Of a stretch of 64,000 nt of DNA, positions 34,417-45,924 are shown piece after piece. The stretch's first letter is position 1; every line of letters begins with the position of its first letter. The notes under the pieces were generated by a model. The model saw nothing but the letters and a program-made list of their open reading frames with translations, was not told where the DNA came from and did no database searches. A program made the position numbers and the translations under genes. Source of the DNA: Melampsora larici-populina 98AG31 (taxonomy: Eukaryota > Basidiomycota > Pucciniomycetes > Pucciniales > Melampsoraceae); assembly GCF_000204055.1 (NCBI RefSeq), contig NW_006768766.1, positions 3,768,160-3,832,159 of the forward strand, read 5' to 3'.

Positions 34417-35804
34417 TTATAGCTGCCCCACAAAGTGTACAACCGCACGGATAAGTGTGACTAAATCATTGTTTGCAATGTACGGCTCAACTATCGGTTC
34501 GATGTCTTGTGATGATTGATCCAACTATATCATAAGCAGATAAATCATGATTAGAAGCGGATAAAGGGAGCGGCTCAGAACCAAACATCACGTACATAAG
34601 CTGATGCGATCCGACGAGTACCCGATTGAGGCAAGTCTTTGAACTCGATCACAAGAGTAGCCTCAAGAGAATGCCGAAGTGAGAATGTGACACGAAGCTT
34701 GTCAGGTTTTGAACGTGGCGGACCCACAAACCCAATAGAGATGATGCCCATTGATGCTTGATATGTACGCCTTACGCTCTTAAACCTATTGAGCAAATTG
34801 GCAAAAAGCAAATAGGTTCTCATCTAGACTCGAATGCAGGTGATTAAAAAAGATCAAACTTACCAGGTTAGTCCGGCTTCGATCTTGACCAAGGTACCAC
34901 CTCTGATTTGACTTGAAAGAGTACGCCTTCGGTCACCTTCAGCCTTTTCTACGGCGTGTCGTTCAACCCTCAACTGTTCGACAGCTTTACTATCTGATAA
35001 ATGTAATGCCTTGAGTTGTGGTACTTCCTGTTGATTAGCAACTAATCGTTCGTTCATCTCCTGTAACTGATTCTCATACTCTGTGACAACCTGTGTAACT
35101 TCAGCAATCGTCATTGGTTCAGCATCATCTTCAGTTTGATTGATTTTAAGTTCGTTTAATTCTAATTCAAGATCTGCAATTTCATTCATCAGTTTACGAC
35201 TTTGAGTAAACGTTTTGATCGTCTCATCATATCCTAATTCAAGTTCTTGAGACATTTCTAAGATCGTAGCTTCATCTGTTGCAATTGAAGCGTTCAGTTC
35301 TTGTAGTTGTTTTTCAAATTCAACATTTATCGCCGCTATGGATAGAATCTGATTTTAGATGAATAAAGTCATAGAGAAAAGTTGAAGTGAGAATATCTAA
35401 CAAAGTTTATGCACTTCAACATCTGAAGTGTTGGGTGGATTATCTGTAAGAAGGGCTCGGGTGATAAAAAGTTCCTTGGCCACTGCTTCTATCCAATTGA
35501 ATTCGACTGCCGAGAGGTAGGTCTTTGAATGGATGGAACCCGTTAGGTGATAAGGAGACTAGCCATCAGCGTCTGATGAAATAAAGGCTTGAAGATATGA
35601 ATCATGACAGACCTGATAGCTACTCAAGTCATAATCCAAAGTTCTTAATAAGCTTTCGTCCAATTTCATATCCACCACAGAGGAAGGTACATCTCCTGGT
35701 AATGCATTTGAGATCAATTGATTGCGAAGTTCGAGAGAATATAATGAGCTTGGCTGATACTCTTCTAAGATAGCATTAATCTGTTCAAAGTTATCTTCAT
35801 TCAT
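34417..35804 (-). CDS. Kinetochore protein Sos7-like, coiled coil
   Basis: Five exons (35804-35613, 35522-35402, 35335-34864, 34785-34596, 34524-34417) encode 360 residues. The region SAVEFNWIEAVAKELFITRA resembles the conserved motif of Sos7/Kre28 (a KFxYxExxTKExFLxxI-type pattern). After it comes a long coiled coil (about residues 105-240, with IADLELELNELK) and a compact C-terminal domain (SMGIISIGFVGPP to HFVGQL). Sos7 pairs with Spc105/KNL1 at the outer kinetochore. The family call rests on one motif plus architecture, so another coiled-coil kinetochore subunit is possible. The start is divergent from the BAG gene, 433 bp apart. Confidence 0.6.
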
Positions 35805-35859
35805 CTTGGTATTCTTGAAGTGCGAATTTATCTTGAGCGAGCTTGAGTGGTATTTCGAT

Positions 35860-36025
35860 GGTCGCGTTGGTTGGACGGGTTAGCCGTCAAACACCCCGTG
35901 AGCCACAGTGTCGGGGTCGGGATGCTCGAGCCGCGGGGTACAAAGACCGGCCCTCTAGGGGGGTCCCAAGCCCCGGTGGTACTCCAGGGTGTTTCGGGTT
36001 CGAGAAGATTCGAGATTCGAGATGA
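35860..36025 (+). repeat. GC-rich tRNA-SINE-like island
   Basis: A sharply bounded GC-rich block lies in an AT-rich promoter region. It reads like a fungal tRNA-derived SINE head: an A-box-like stretch TTGGACGGGTTAGCCGTC near 35872, then about 45 bp later a B-box-like GATGCTCGAGCCGC near 35920. Strong short stems (ACCCCG/CGGGGT, GACGG/CCGTC) are present. The block ends with a short GAGATTCGAGATTCGAGAT tandem. No cloverleaf acceptor stem closes, so it is not a functional tRNA gene. The SINE call is inference. Confidence 0.45.
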
Positions 36026-36236
36026 GACGCATACATTCAAGAATTTTCTCGAAAGCTCATTCAAAAACCATTGATCGATCAAGAAAGAAAGGTTCATCGA
36101 TCGATAGAACAATAGAATGAGGTATCACTACTATAAAAGCACAGTTTGGTAAACAAGTTGAGTTCTTCATAAGTATCCTATTAACCATTAACCATTTCCT
36201 CACTATCATCAACTTATACAACACTTTTCATCAAAA

Positions 36237-38117
36237 ATGTTCCCATCTTACTTTGCTTCACCTCGTCCTAGACGATATAGTCAGACTCCCACTTTCTTCG
36301 GTGATCAATTTGACACTCCAACTTATTCAATTCGTCCAGAACATAATTCATTTGCAGTTCCTTCGACATACTACAACCCCTATCAACAATCAACTCCTCA
36401 TTACTATGACTCTTATAATCCTGAGACCGAGCGTTTGGCTCGAGCTTCTCAACTGCGTCGTAAACGATTGGAACGTGAACGTGAGTTAGAAAAAGAAGCC
36501 GAGTTTCAACGTGAGCTCTCTAGACTTCAACACCATTCTGGACATTATAATGTAAGTTTCATTACATGTCCTCCTGTGGAGTGGTTTACTTAAAGCTTAT
36601 TGGGTTCGAATTTTATTTCATATCACAGGACGCTCTTAGAGCTGAACGAGCCCGCCGTCTGGCACAAGCTCAAGAAAAGCACCGGGCTCAACGCCAACCA
36701 GAAGCTCAATCAGATCCCTCAGACCCTCAAGTCCAAGTCACCCTCCCCGATGGCCGTCGCTGTGTTGTCCCTTTATCATGGGCCAAACGCATGCAAGCCA
36801 AGCATCCATCCATCTTATCGGACAACATGATCACCAAGATCCGAGAGCGTTCACCTTCTCCGCCTCCTGAAAATGACCTAGTTTTGGCTGAGACCGACAA
36901 CGAAAGCGAATCTCACGATAGCGACTTTTATGCTCTTGATCGAAGTCAAGAACCGTATCCTCATGTTCTTAAACCCTCGACAATCCCGGTCAAATCTTCA
37001 CCGCCTGCATTTTCTCTTCCTACCCATCGTTCTCGTGACGAGCTTGATGAAGCAGCTCGAGTCATTCAAAAGAAAGTTCGACTTTATCTACGACTGAAAC
37101 ACCTCAAAGCCCTACAATCCAAGTTTCATGTGTTACGCAAGGAATTTGTCGAACCTTCATTACTTGATCTTCAATTTGCGGAACCACCCACACCTGATTC
37201 GGCTTTGGACTCGCCTTCTAAGCTCGCATTCAATAATTCAGTAAACAAGCCATTACAAATGTACGAAGAAGTCTTACTCAAACTTCAAATTGAATTAGAT
37301 GGCATTGTATCAGGTGGTGAGCAGAAAATCAAGATTTTCAGAAAAGAAATCGTTCAGGAGGTGGAGAGCGAGCTTGAGCGTTTGGATCGATTGAAGGTTG
37401 AGGCTTGGAACGCTCAACGTGAACAAAAAATCAGGGAAGCGCAACAAGGTGAAGCTGAGATTCCAACTGTTGAGATGACTGATGCAGGTAGGCCACCGAG
37501 ACTATATACTCTGCTACCCGTGCCTTGACTGACTGACTGATCTTTCGATATCTAGATTCTCAACCCATGGAGAAGTCAGACGCATTAACGGAGCCTGCCG
37601 AGTTAGCCAAAGATGGGAACGAAATACTTACCGAAGATGTCCCTAGTGTTTTGTCTGATGTAGCTAGTCAGTAGGTTTTTCATGCCTCTTGATCAATCTC
37701 CAACTCTCTACTCACATTTCATGATTTCTCCCCGTGCTTACGTTTTGTATCATTCCAGGTGACGAACAGAGTTATCAATCAAGTATATTCGATGAATCTG
37801 TCTCTCGTTCGCCCTCTATCCATGAAGATTCTACCCCGCCTCTCGAAGATGTGTTATCCAAACCAGACTCTCCGATGATCCTATTTGAAGAATCACGTGT
37901 TCCAACCCCTGTGAATATACCTGAAGATGTGATCATCACTGATGTGAACCGCGATATGGATAACTTGGTGATCCCTAGCTCTCATCTATCTCTTAAACGT
38001 CATCACTGCGAATCACAACATAATGATGTGATCCTGAATAAGGATGATATTGTCTTACCACTTCATCAGACCAAGTCTTCTGAGAACCTTTTGATTCCCA
38101 ACCCTATATCTACATAG
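36237..38117 (+). CDS. IQ-motif plus BAG-domain cochaperone
   Basis: Four exons (36237-36551, 36629-37487, 37556-37666, 37759-38117) encode 547 residues. A Tyr/Pro-rich N-terminus and an Arg/Glu-rich helix (LRRKRLERERELEKEAEFQR) are followed by a conserved block VTLPDGRRCVVPLSWAKRM, an IQ motif (AARVIQKKVRLYLRLKHL) and a BAG domain (VLLKLQIELDGIVSGGEQKI to EVESELERLDRL), and an acidic tail. BAG domains bind the Hsp70 ATPase domain and speed nucleotide release; an IQ motif next to a BAG domain is known from plant BAG5-7 and some fungi and suggests calmodulin input. Divergent from the Sos7-like gene, across the SINE-like island. Confidence 0.82.
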
Positions 38118-39781
38118 TTCATCTTTCTAGTCATCTTTGTAATTGACTAAATACATTGATTTTTTTATTTTGTCTTCGTTGTTTACTTGACTGATTATTG
38201 TATTCATATATAGTACTACGTGAAATGCAACCATAGTAACACCAATACACAGTTTGATTGACTTCACACAAGCTTCTGTGAATCAGAATCGATGTAGAAC
38301 ACACTTGATGAGAATGCCTCCACTCAGGTACCGGAAAAGAGGTCTTGAGCAAAAGAATTGCACTGGGCGAATTCAATACCCATTTTTAAAATACCTCATG
38401 TAGATTCTAGGCTATTCGACATTTCAACCCTTACCCAGAAGTAAATAACAAAATGCTTAACACGGCATAGAGATGTTTTCACATTTCGAAAAGGTAGGAT
38501 GAACAAAGAAAGAGAAGTGCATAAGAAGAACATGGGCACGCCCTAGGACTCCAACCAGATTCAAGGTTTTTGTTCCATTCTTGGGCTTTCTTGGCCTATT
38601 TTTACACCCACAGCCTCCGAGCATGAGAGCCTCTGAGCTGGACGGTCCGCATGATGAACATTAGCTTCCTGATGACCCAGAATGAAAAGTAGTTCAGTCA
38701 TTATGTACTTCCCCAACATGAATTTATGTACAGAAAGTCTTCATCCTAGCTGCAGAGATCAGCGATTGGTAAATTGCCATTTTGCACAACGTTTCTTCTT
38801 TTGGTTTTTGGTGAATGATCAGAAAGATTTCCTGTTGTATTTCATGGGAGGAAGCCAAGTAGATTGAAGACTGTTTTGAGGCAGCTGCTTCAAAGCACTC
38901 CAATTGATACATACTGATCCGCAGAAAGCAGCATTGCGGTCTAATATCCTTCGTATGACAAATTCCGGCGTTGGTATTGCCTCACTCAAGGCCTTTGGCG
39001 CGAGGGACTTTGTTGAGTTTGCTATTGCACCCGATTTTTTGATGGATGAATTCGAGAGAGATGGCCTCGGCGGCTTCCATCTTCAAGACCCTTAACTTGC
39101 GGTTTAACATTGCACTCTCGTGTGAATGCAAGCGCACGATCAGCATCAACTTTTGCAAAAACTGTCGCTTACCCTTAAGGGCTTGTCAAAAAATTATACA
39201 TGGCCCCTTCACCATACTGCCACGGAGCTACTGCAGAGATGGAGCATTTGCTTCACCGCCGCATCAGGAAGAGGTTTTTCAAACCTTGAGTTTTACTGTC
39301 TAAAAACTTCGGTGTACCCTAATGTACCCGCAAGACGCTAGGTTCTCAAAGAATAATACATGTCCATCTCGCCTCGCTGCCACGTAGCATCTCAAGCGAT
39401 GAAGCATTTGCCAGGGACGCGGGTGCATCATGAAGAGATCTTTCAAAGCCGGGTCCGTCTTGAATGACTGATCATCTCGGCAGCCCAGCAAGATCAAGAA
39501 GCTATATATTGCATGCTTCTCTCTCTGTCTTTTTCTCCTCATCACATCCGTTAATTCGTCCCTAATACAACCTTTAATCATCATCCTTCATAATTGTACC
39601 ATAAATTGTATCATACGCCTCCCTAATAAATAGAACCATTTCTCTTCATCCATTTACTTGTGTTCATAATCTACAAAGAATCCAGGTGTTAACCTTCTTT
39701 CCAATAACGTTCATTCGCTTCAATTCTTTTAGGGTATCACCTATCTTTGAACCTTTCATTACCCACTTGTCTTTAGCCATC
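38118..39781. other. Intergenic with a diverged tandem repeat
   Basis: Two related ~75-bp segments at about 39215-39290 and 39375-39450 share CTGCCACG, GAAGCATTTGC-like and TTTCAAA blocks. Short frames in the region (for example 39300-39584, minus) are not supported by splicing or family resemblance. Confidence 0.35.
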
Positions 39782-41271
39782 ATGCGTTTTGCAATCACTG
39801 TCAGCTTTGTCACCTTGTGTGTCGGATTGGTCACTAGTCAAGGGCCTCAGATTAACGCGCCTAAGGACAACACTTTCACGTAAGTCCAGTCTCAACTTTT
39901 TGCCATCTCATCTCAAACGCATCTCACAATATCACCATTTGCCACTCCAGCCTGGTACGCCGCACAATTCCGACTGTTGTTACCCAGACCAATGTGACGG
40001 CGACCATTCCAAAAAGTAATTTGGCACCAGTCTTGACTCCTCCTGTGGGTCTTCGTGACGCGCTTGAGAATGTTCACAGGTAAGATCTCACTATGAATAC
40101 TCTGCACGTATCCCGCAAGGCTATCTGCTAACTTTTGAACATGTTCTATGTGCTTTCAGGATACACAATGAAATGGAAGCGTAAGCCCACTTGTATTTTC
40201 TCATTATTTTATTCCAGACACTTGAGATTAATCTCTTCATTTCTTTACTATTGCGTACAGCGATGCTGTTAACAATGATCACAGGTGAGACATTTGCAAA
40301 CTTATCCATATATGTATACCACTCGTGGTCTAATAAGCAATCCTCTTTTCTCTTTTCAGTCTTGTCCGTCGGAACATCACCATTGTAGCCAGACCACCAC
40401 CACAAGGTCCACCTAAACCTGTGCAAGCTACCACTGTCCCACCAAACCACCAAACAAAGACTCCACCCACAACGTCGCCAACCAAATCAGCAAACTCTCC
40501 GCAAACAACAACCGTAACGACAACCAGTCCGGCAAAGCCTGCGTCTGCACCACCTCCGAGCAGTCAACTACAGTCTCTGCCTCCACCACCGCCAACCAAT
40601 CAAGTACAGTCTTTGCCTCCAGTACCACCGACCACTCAAGTACAGCCTTTGTCTCTCACACCGCCAACTAGCCAGACAAAGCCCCCGCCAACAACGTTGC
40701 CAACCAGCTCAGCAAACCCTCCACTAACAACAACCGTGACGACTACTAGTCCAGCAAAGCCTGTGTCTCCACCTCCACCAACCAGTCAAGTACAGGCTTC
40801 GTCAAGGGTCACATTGTCTCCGTAGGCACACTTTCAATGCCTCATTATGTGATGTAAAAGTTGTCTCTGACGTTTTGCTTCCTTGTCACCACAACCAGCC
40901 GTCAAGACAAGAAGGAGGCCACAGCAGCTTTGCCCGCCAGACTTCCAACTGATGCAACTACATGTGCCGCAATTTTGAAGAAGATGAAAACATCAAAAGC
41001 TTCTTCCGCTGGCACTAAATCTGCTTCAAGTCGTCGTGGATTTAATATTCCAGCAACATACAGCTACCCGTAAGTCTCATGAAAGCCTTCAAATAAAACC
41101 TTTCTGATTGCTGCAAATTGGGACATTGACTGATTACATGCTTTTTGCAGTTTGAGTCGTCGAGCTCCTCAGTCAGGAGACACTAAGCCCTCGACATCCG
41201 GCGATGACCCTTGTGCCAAATTGGCGGCCATTGCTCAAAAGGTGAAGTCGGCCGTTGGTTCTGCTTTGTGA
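39782..41271 (+). CDS. Secreted Pro/Thr-rich protein
   Basis: Seven exons (39782-39879, 39951-40079, 40160-40180, 40261-40284, 40360-40821, 40899-41069, 41151-41271) encode 341 residues. The first ~19 residues (MRFAITVSFVTLCVGLVTS) form a clear signal peptide. After SLVRRTIPTVV and a second LVRRNITIV, both dibasic and possible Kex2 sites, comes a long low-complexity region of PPT/TTT repeats that includes two copies of TTTVTTTSPAKP. The C-terminal part has two isolated Cys in TTCAAILKKM and DPCAKLAAIAQKV contexts and further RR pairs. Exons 3-6 begin in the same phase (all are multiples of three), so repeats may have spread by exon copying or be skipped in isoforms. It could be a cell-wall protein or a secreted candidate effector; no function is assigned. 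Confidence 0.7.
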
Positions 41272-42432
41272 AAGAAGATCAGAAGAATCAAGTCAAACTT
41301 GTTCAATTGTTTTAGCATTTTTTTCATATCCTTAGACTGTATGTCTCTTAATAATCCTGTTTGTTGTTCTGTGTCTTTCCACTTGCTTGAACTCGCTTAG
41401 AGTTACCATAATTGCATTTGTAAGATTGTTGATTGTATTTCTCATTGTGATTGTAATACCTCCTTAATAAACATAAAGAGCTTGCTGAGCAAATAAATGG
41501 TCACGGTGCATACCCTAATCACCTGAAGTTGCCGAGAGTAGAAGCACTTGGATTTTTTCACCAAATAGATTCGTACATAGTTTCCCCCATCAAACAGTTA
41601 AGAAATTGATGAGTTTCATTTTATAATAAATAGTTTTTTGATTGTTAAGACCATCATAATCTGCAAAGATTTATTCATCATCAAATCACGTAATATCTTA
41701 ACACACTATTCATCGAGATGATGCTGAAAACCCTATGGGATCATTGATGAGTATGCGCTTTTTATCCCTTTTCTTAGTCACCCAATCTTCCTATGTTGAA
41801 TGTTTTACATCATTTGTCTGAATGGACTCGGAGCATGTCCAATGGCATACATGAACCTCCGAGTCCGCTGCAGGAGAAAACGAGTTGCACATTTTGTTTC
41901 ACCACAAGGTAAATAGTGATCAAGCTTACAATACATCTAGATTACAGTGGACATGAATATGATCGATTGGCTTTACTTGAATTGCTAAAGCAAATATCAT
42001 TATGAACATAGACAGAAATGAGATCTTCCAAATTGAAGAGATCATAAATGACGATTCTGAAATTTCATGGAAAAAGCTCAAGGCATTCATAATCACATGA
42101 ACGCCCCCGGAATCACTACCATGAACCAATCCTGATGATTTGATTTGAGCATGACAAGAACAGGAGACCACTCAACCGGTACCATTAGGTAGCTTCCTTG
42201 CCTTTACCCTTGAACCATTTTGATACGAGTTAATTGACAATCAAACAGAAACTAATCTTGCTCATAAACACTTTTGGTACCAAGCAATCCACCGTGAGAA
42301 GGGTGCCTTTTGCAGCACACCAGGGAGGTAGTCAATACTTTGTAGCTTGTAAAAGGATTTCAAGAGGATTTCAAGTCCTCTGTAGCCATAACTTAACAAA
42401 CAGTACACATATGGTGCGCAATAGTGGGGCAC
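41272..42432. other. Intergenic, nothing recognised
   Basis: AT-rich; no gene or repeat structure seen apart from the target site of the following element. Confidence 0.4.
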
Positions 42433-43135
42433 TTAGAGCATCCACTATGGGTGCGGTAACCAAGTGATTTATCGTAACTTTAACGCTAAATTATACACAG
42501 GTCCACTATGGACCTGTTTTAGACTTGCGGTCCGTACGACTGCATCAAATCTTGCTCTCCGTGTGTTCAAATCTACGCAAGCCTACGACTTGATTTATCG
42601 TAGGAAATCAAGTCGAAACTACTGTTCCCAAAACTTCAAACTGCATATGAAACTTCACTTCTCAAACTTCAAACATCAAAACCTCACTTTCGAACTTCAA
42701 ATTTCAAACTTCATCCTCAAATCTCAACTTCGAGACATCACATTTCGGAACATTGCACTTTGAATTGAATCGATTTCAATCACAACATCACCCTATATCT
42801 TAATCTTTTGCGAGACACCTTAAGAATTGAGGTGCACAATAGTCAATTGCTGAGTAGGCTGAGCTCGAGCTCGATCTGTTTGGAATTGAGTCTGAAATGG
42901 TGAAGGTGGTGTGTGAAGCCTATAAAACAAGATTTCTAGACAAGTTGCTCAAATTCTTGATGTTCCTCATCATTGTTGTTTGAAGACTTCAAAAGACAGT
43001 CAATGTGTCTCTTCAAGGAACTTGTAGTGGGCATCTGATGGATGGTTTTTCGGATGGGATTTGTGAGAAAGATACGATAAATCATTGCAAAATCAAACCA
43101 CTGTGGATCTGGTTGATTCACAGTGATTTATCGTA

Positions 43136-43808
43136 CACCACGGGGCAATTGGGCTCGCCGTTTGACGGTCAGAAAAGACCGCCAAAAGCCCAGATTTCCT
43201 TGGTGGTGGCCGGCCGCCAAAATCTGGCCAGTGGAACGGCGGTCTTTTGGCTGGGCTTTGCTGGCGGCCGGCATCTGGGAAAACGGCGGCCTGTAGACGG
43301 GCTTCGATCATCGGAAGCGGCCGCTGATCATGTGAAGAGAGATCGAGCTCATCTCTCTTCACCTTCTCATGCCTCCACCCAGTGCTTACCTCCTCGACTC
43401 TTGTGGATGGGGGTGTTGTGCTGATCAAGGGTTGAGGGCCTCCCAGACCATGAATTCGATTCTGGGAGCTTTCCCGTTGTCTAATCACAAAAACTGTGGC
43501 TAGAACACCTTCTATCGACAAGATCACAAAAACGGGTTTTTTGTTTCACAGCATCAAATCTGACCGTCGTATCAGACGGCCGTTTGTCCAGCTTTTGACG
43601 GGCATAATGCTCATCAATATACCGCCAGATCGATCAGCTAAAGACCAGCTTTTTTCTGGCCAAAAACTGAGGTTTTGGCCAGAAAACAGCCGGTCTCATC
43701 CAACCGTCAAGATCTGACCAAAACCTGAGATTTTGGCCAGCGTTTGACCGGTTTTTGGACACGACCACTTTTGAGCTCAGCTTTTGGCTCAACAATTGCC
43801 CCGTGGTG
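43136..43808. mobile_element. Nested TIR element A, TA-flanked
   Basis: Begins CACCACGGGGCAATTG and ends with its reverse complement, flanked by TA at 43134-43135 and 43809-43810. The interior is GC-rich with many GGCCAAAA/TTTTGGCC-type inverted arms. No coding capacity is seen; the open frames on both strands mirror each other because of the palindromic content. Mariner-like mobilisation is inferred from the TA flanks. Confidence 0.65.
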
Positions 43809-43810
43809 TA

Positions 43811-45558
43811 CACCACGGAGTGGTCCGGCCCATCTGCAGACTGGGACGAAGGCCGTCTGCAGACGGGCCTTTTTTTATATAGTCACGGACCGTCTGCAGG
43901 TAGGCGCTGGTCCCACCGTATGCAGACGGCCTTTCAAATATCGCCTGTAGCCAGCCTGCAGGCCGACTGAAGATGGTATGCAGAGGATTGATCACCGGTC
44001 TGCACCGGTCTGGGACCTATTAAAGACCAGTCCTCAACAAAGTCCAGTGAGACGGCTGCAAGCCTCAATATTCGGCTAGCCAACAGTTAATTCAAAGAAT
44101 GAAAATAAAATTGATTCATCAATGGCTTAAAGGATTGTTCAGGAATATACAAATGTGATAATAATGAGTATATAATAAGAAGATACAAGTTGTTTTTAAA
44201 ATATAATTTTCTAATCAATTCTTCGTATTTTTTAATTAAGATATAATTTTCCAATTGATTCTTCGTGGGTTTGATTTGTAGTCAATTTCATATCAACAGA
44301 TTGGAGAAAAGAATCTAACATCATAGAAATGGTATCAATTTCTGCTACTGATCAAATTCCACCAGTTCTTGTTATAATCATTCAAAGAAAGAACAAAGTC
44401 AGTGATTGGAACCAGTCTTCCTAGATGTAATGAGAATCAATCGATCCCTTTTAAAAGCACCCAAGAGCCGATTACTAATTTATGATGTATCATCATCGTT
44501 ATCGTCGATTGAATGAGATTTCAACAAGAGTGTTATGATTTTCAGATTGAAAAGATTGAATTTGAGGTTATTATTACCCATGAAGGTCAATGAGACAGAT
44601 ACAATTTTGATTTAATCAGCACACTTACCTCATTACTCTCAAAGAGTACTACTCGATCAGCTTTATCACCTGTAGTCTAATTCGATCGGGCTTAGGTTGA
44701 ATGGACGGTGTCGTTGATGAAAAAAACAAAGTAATTTAGTTTGATGAGTGCAGGAGCTGACCGATTGGTGCAATGTCAGTTTTTTGAGAAGTTTATTGAG
44801 AGCACAGAGATTAAATACCAGTAATCGAGTTTGGCTAAGATGACTGATGGAGGTAAAGAAGGTAGTGAGTCTTAATCATGATGAGATAACAATCTGGTTT
44901 CTAATTCTGTCAAGAGTGATTGATCCTGAATGAGTTTAAAACTGGGAGCCGACGGGAGTGATGCTAAAGCTGAAGAGTTTGATAAGTTGATTTGATGATT
45001 AGATTAAATGAAAGCAATGATAATATATCTTGATGCAGATTAGCAATTGAATGAAGTTAATCAATTTATTTGATTGAATTTGGTTCTGTTTCTGATATAA
45101 ATGAACCTGCTGTTGATCAATGATGAAATGGTGGTTGATGGTGATGGGATTGATGAATCCACTATTTAGGATGACCGGATGACAAGTGGACTTGAAACAA
45201 TTTGAATGGACCCGAAGTACAAATGCTCCGAGCTGTCCCGAGTTCCCTTAAAAGCCATGTTAGGGAAATTCCGGATCAGGGATCAAGTCAAGCTTAGCTT
45301 GACTGATGCTTGCCTGCCGGCGGTATCAAGTCGAGCGGCAGCCATGTGACATGCGGCCGACTCAACTACAACGCACACCAGCTGCAGTCCGACTCCTGGC
45401 GGTACTCAATCGGACTGCAGCCAGTATGTAGCCGGTTCTTGCAGGCCAGTTTCAGGCCTTTTACAGGCCACTTTCAGGCGATTCTCCGGCCATTTCACGA
45501 CCCCGACGATCCGCAGACCTCACCGACGCTTTTTCTGCTCAGAAACCACTCCGTGGTG
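43811..45558. mobile_element. Nested TIR element B with CTGCAG-rich subterminal arrays
   Basis: Starts CACCACGGAGTGG and ends CCACTCCGTGGTG, flanked by TA (43809-43810 and 45559-45560). It shares its first eight bases with element A and uses the same TA as A's right end. Both subterminal zones are GC-rich and carry repeated GTCTGCAGACGG/ATGCAGACGG motifs on the left (43830-44010) and GCTGCAG/GGACTGCAG/GCAGGCC motifs on the right (45370-45460). The middle (about 44080-45220) is AT-rich and has a 27-bp direct repeat around 44195 and 44235 (ATATAATTTTC...TTCTTCGT). No gene is recognised. Confidence 0.6.
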
Positions 45559-45924
45559 TAGTTAAATCAGACATTACATCAATCCGTAGTGGATTTCATG
45601 CGGTTACCAACTTAGGTAAAACACGCGTGATTAAATTTCGCGGTCAGGAACGCAAAACTTACGATAAATCACCATCATGATAGTGGATGCTCTTACATGG
45701 CATGTCAGAACACTCGATTGAGCTTATCAATTTCCTCCACGATGGATCTCCAGGTACGAATCATTAGTTGTTAATAGAAACAAATGACCATCACTTCAAT
45801 CAAAGTTTTTTGTTTCTTTTCAATTTCAAAGACAATCAAATTTCTATGGGAAAAGTGTTTAAACGCTCATGATTGTTTTCAATTTGATTTTGTCAAGGGT
45901 ATTGTGAATTTGATTTGACAATCA

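Larger units (their letters stand above)
42436..45692. mobile_element. Non-autonomous PIF/Harbinger-type element hosting nested elements
   Basis: The ends are inverted (GAGCATCCACTAT inward) and flanked by TTA on both sides (42433-42435, 45693-45695), the typical Harbinger duplication. Subterminal motifs GATTTATCGTA recur at about 42466, 42592, 43124 and, inverted, 45662. No transposase is present. The interior contains two further TIR units joined head to tail (43136-43808 and 43811-45558). The outer TIR resembles plant PIF/Pong ends that start GAGCATCTCC; that comparison is from memory. Confidence 0.7.

Noticed and set aside
35847..36112. Functional tRNA gene
   Set aside because: A- and B-box-like motifs are present but no acceptor stem closes and the arms are not tRNA-like in full; kept only as a SINE-like repeat.
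39300..39584. 94-codon minus-strand frame as a gene
   Set aside because: Overlaps a diverged tandem repeat and lacks any recognisable domain or splice support.
43005..43527. Overlapping 139- and 144-codon frames on both strands
   Set aside because: Produced by GC-rich palindromic content of nested element A; no family similarity and mirrored on both strands.
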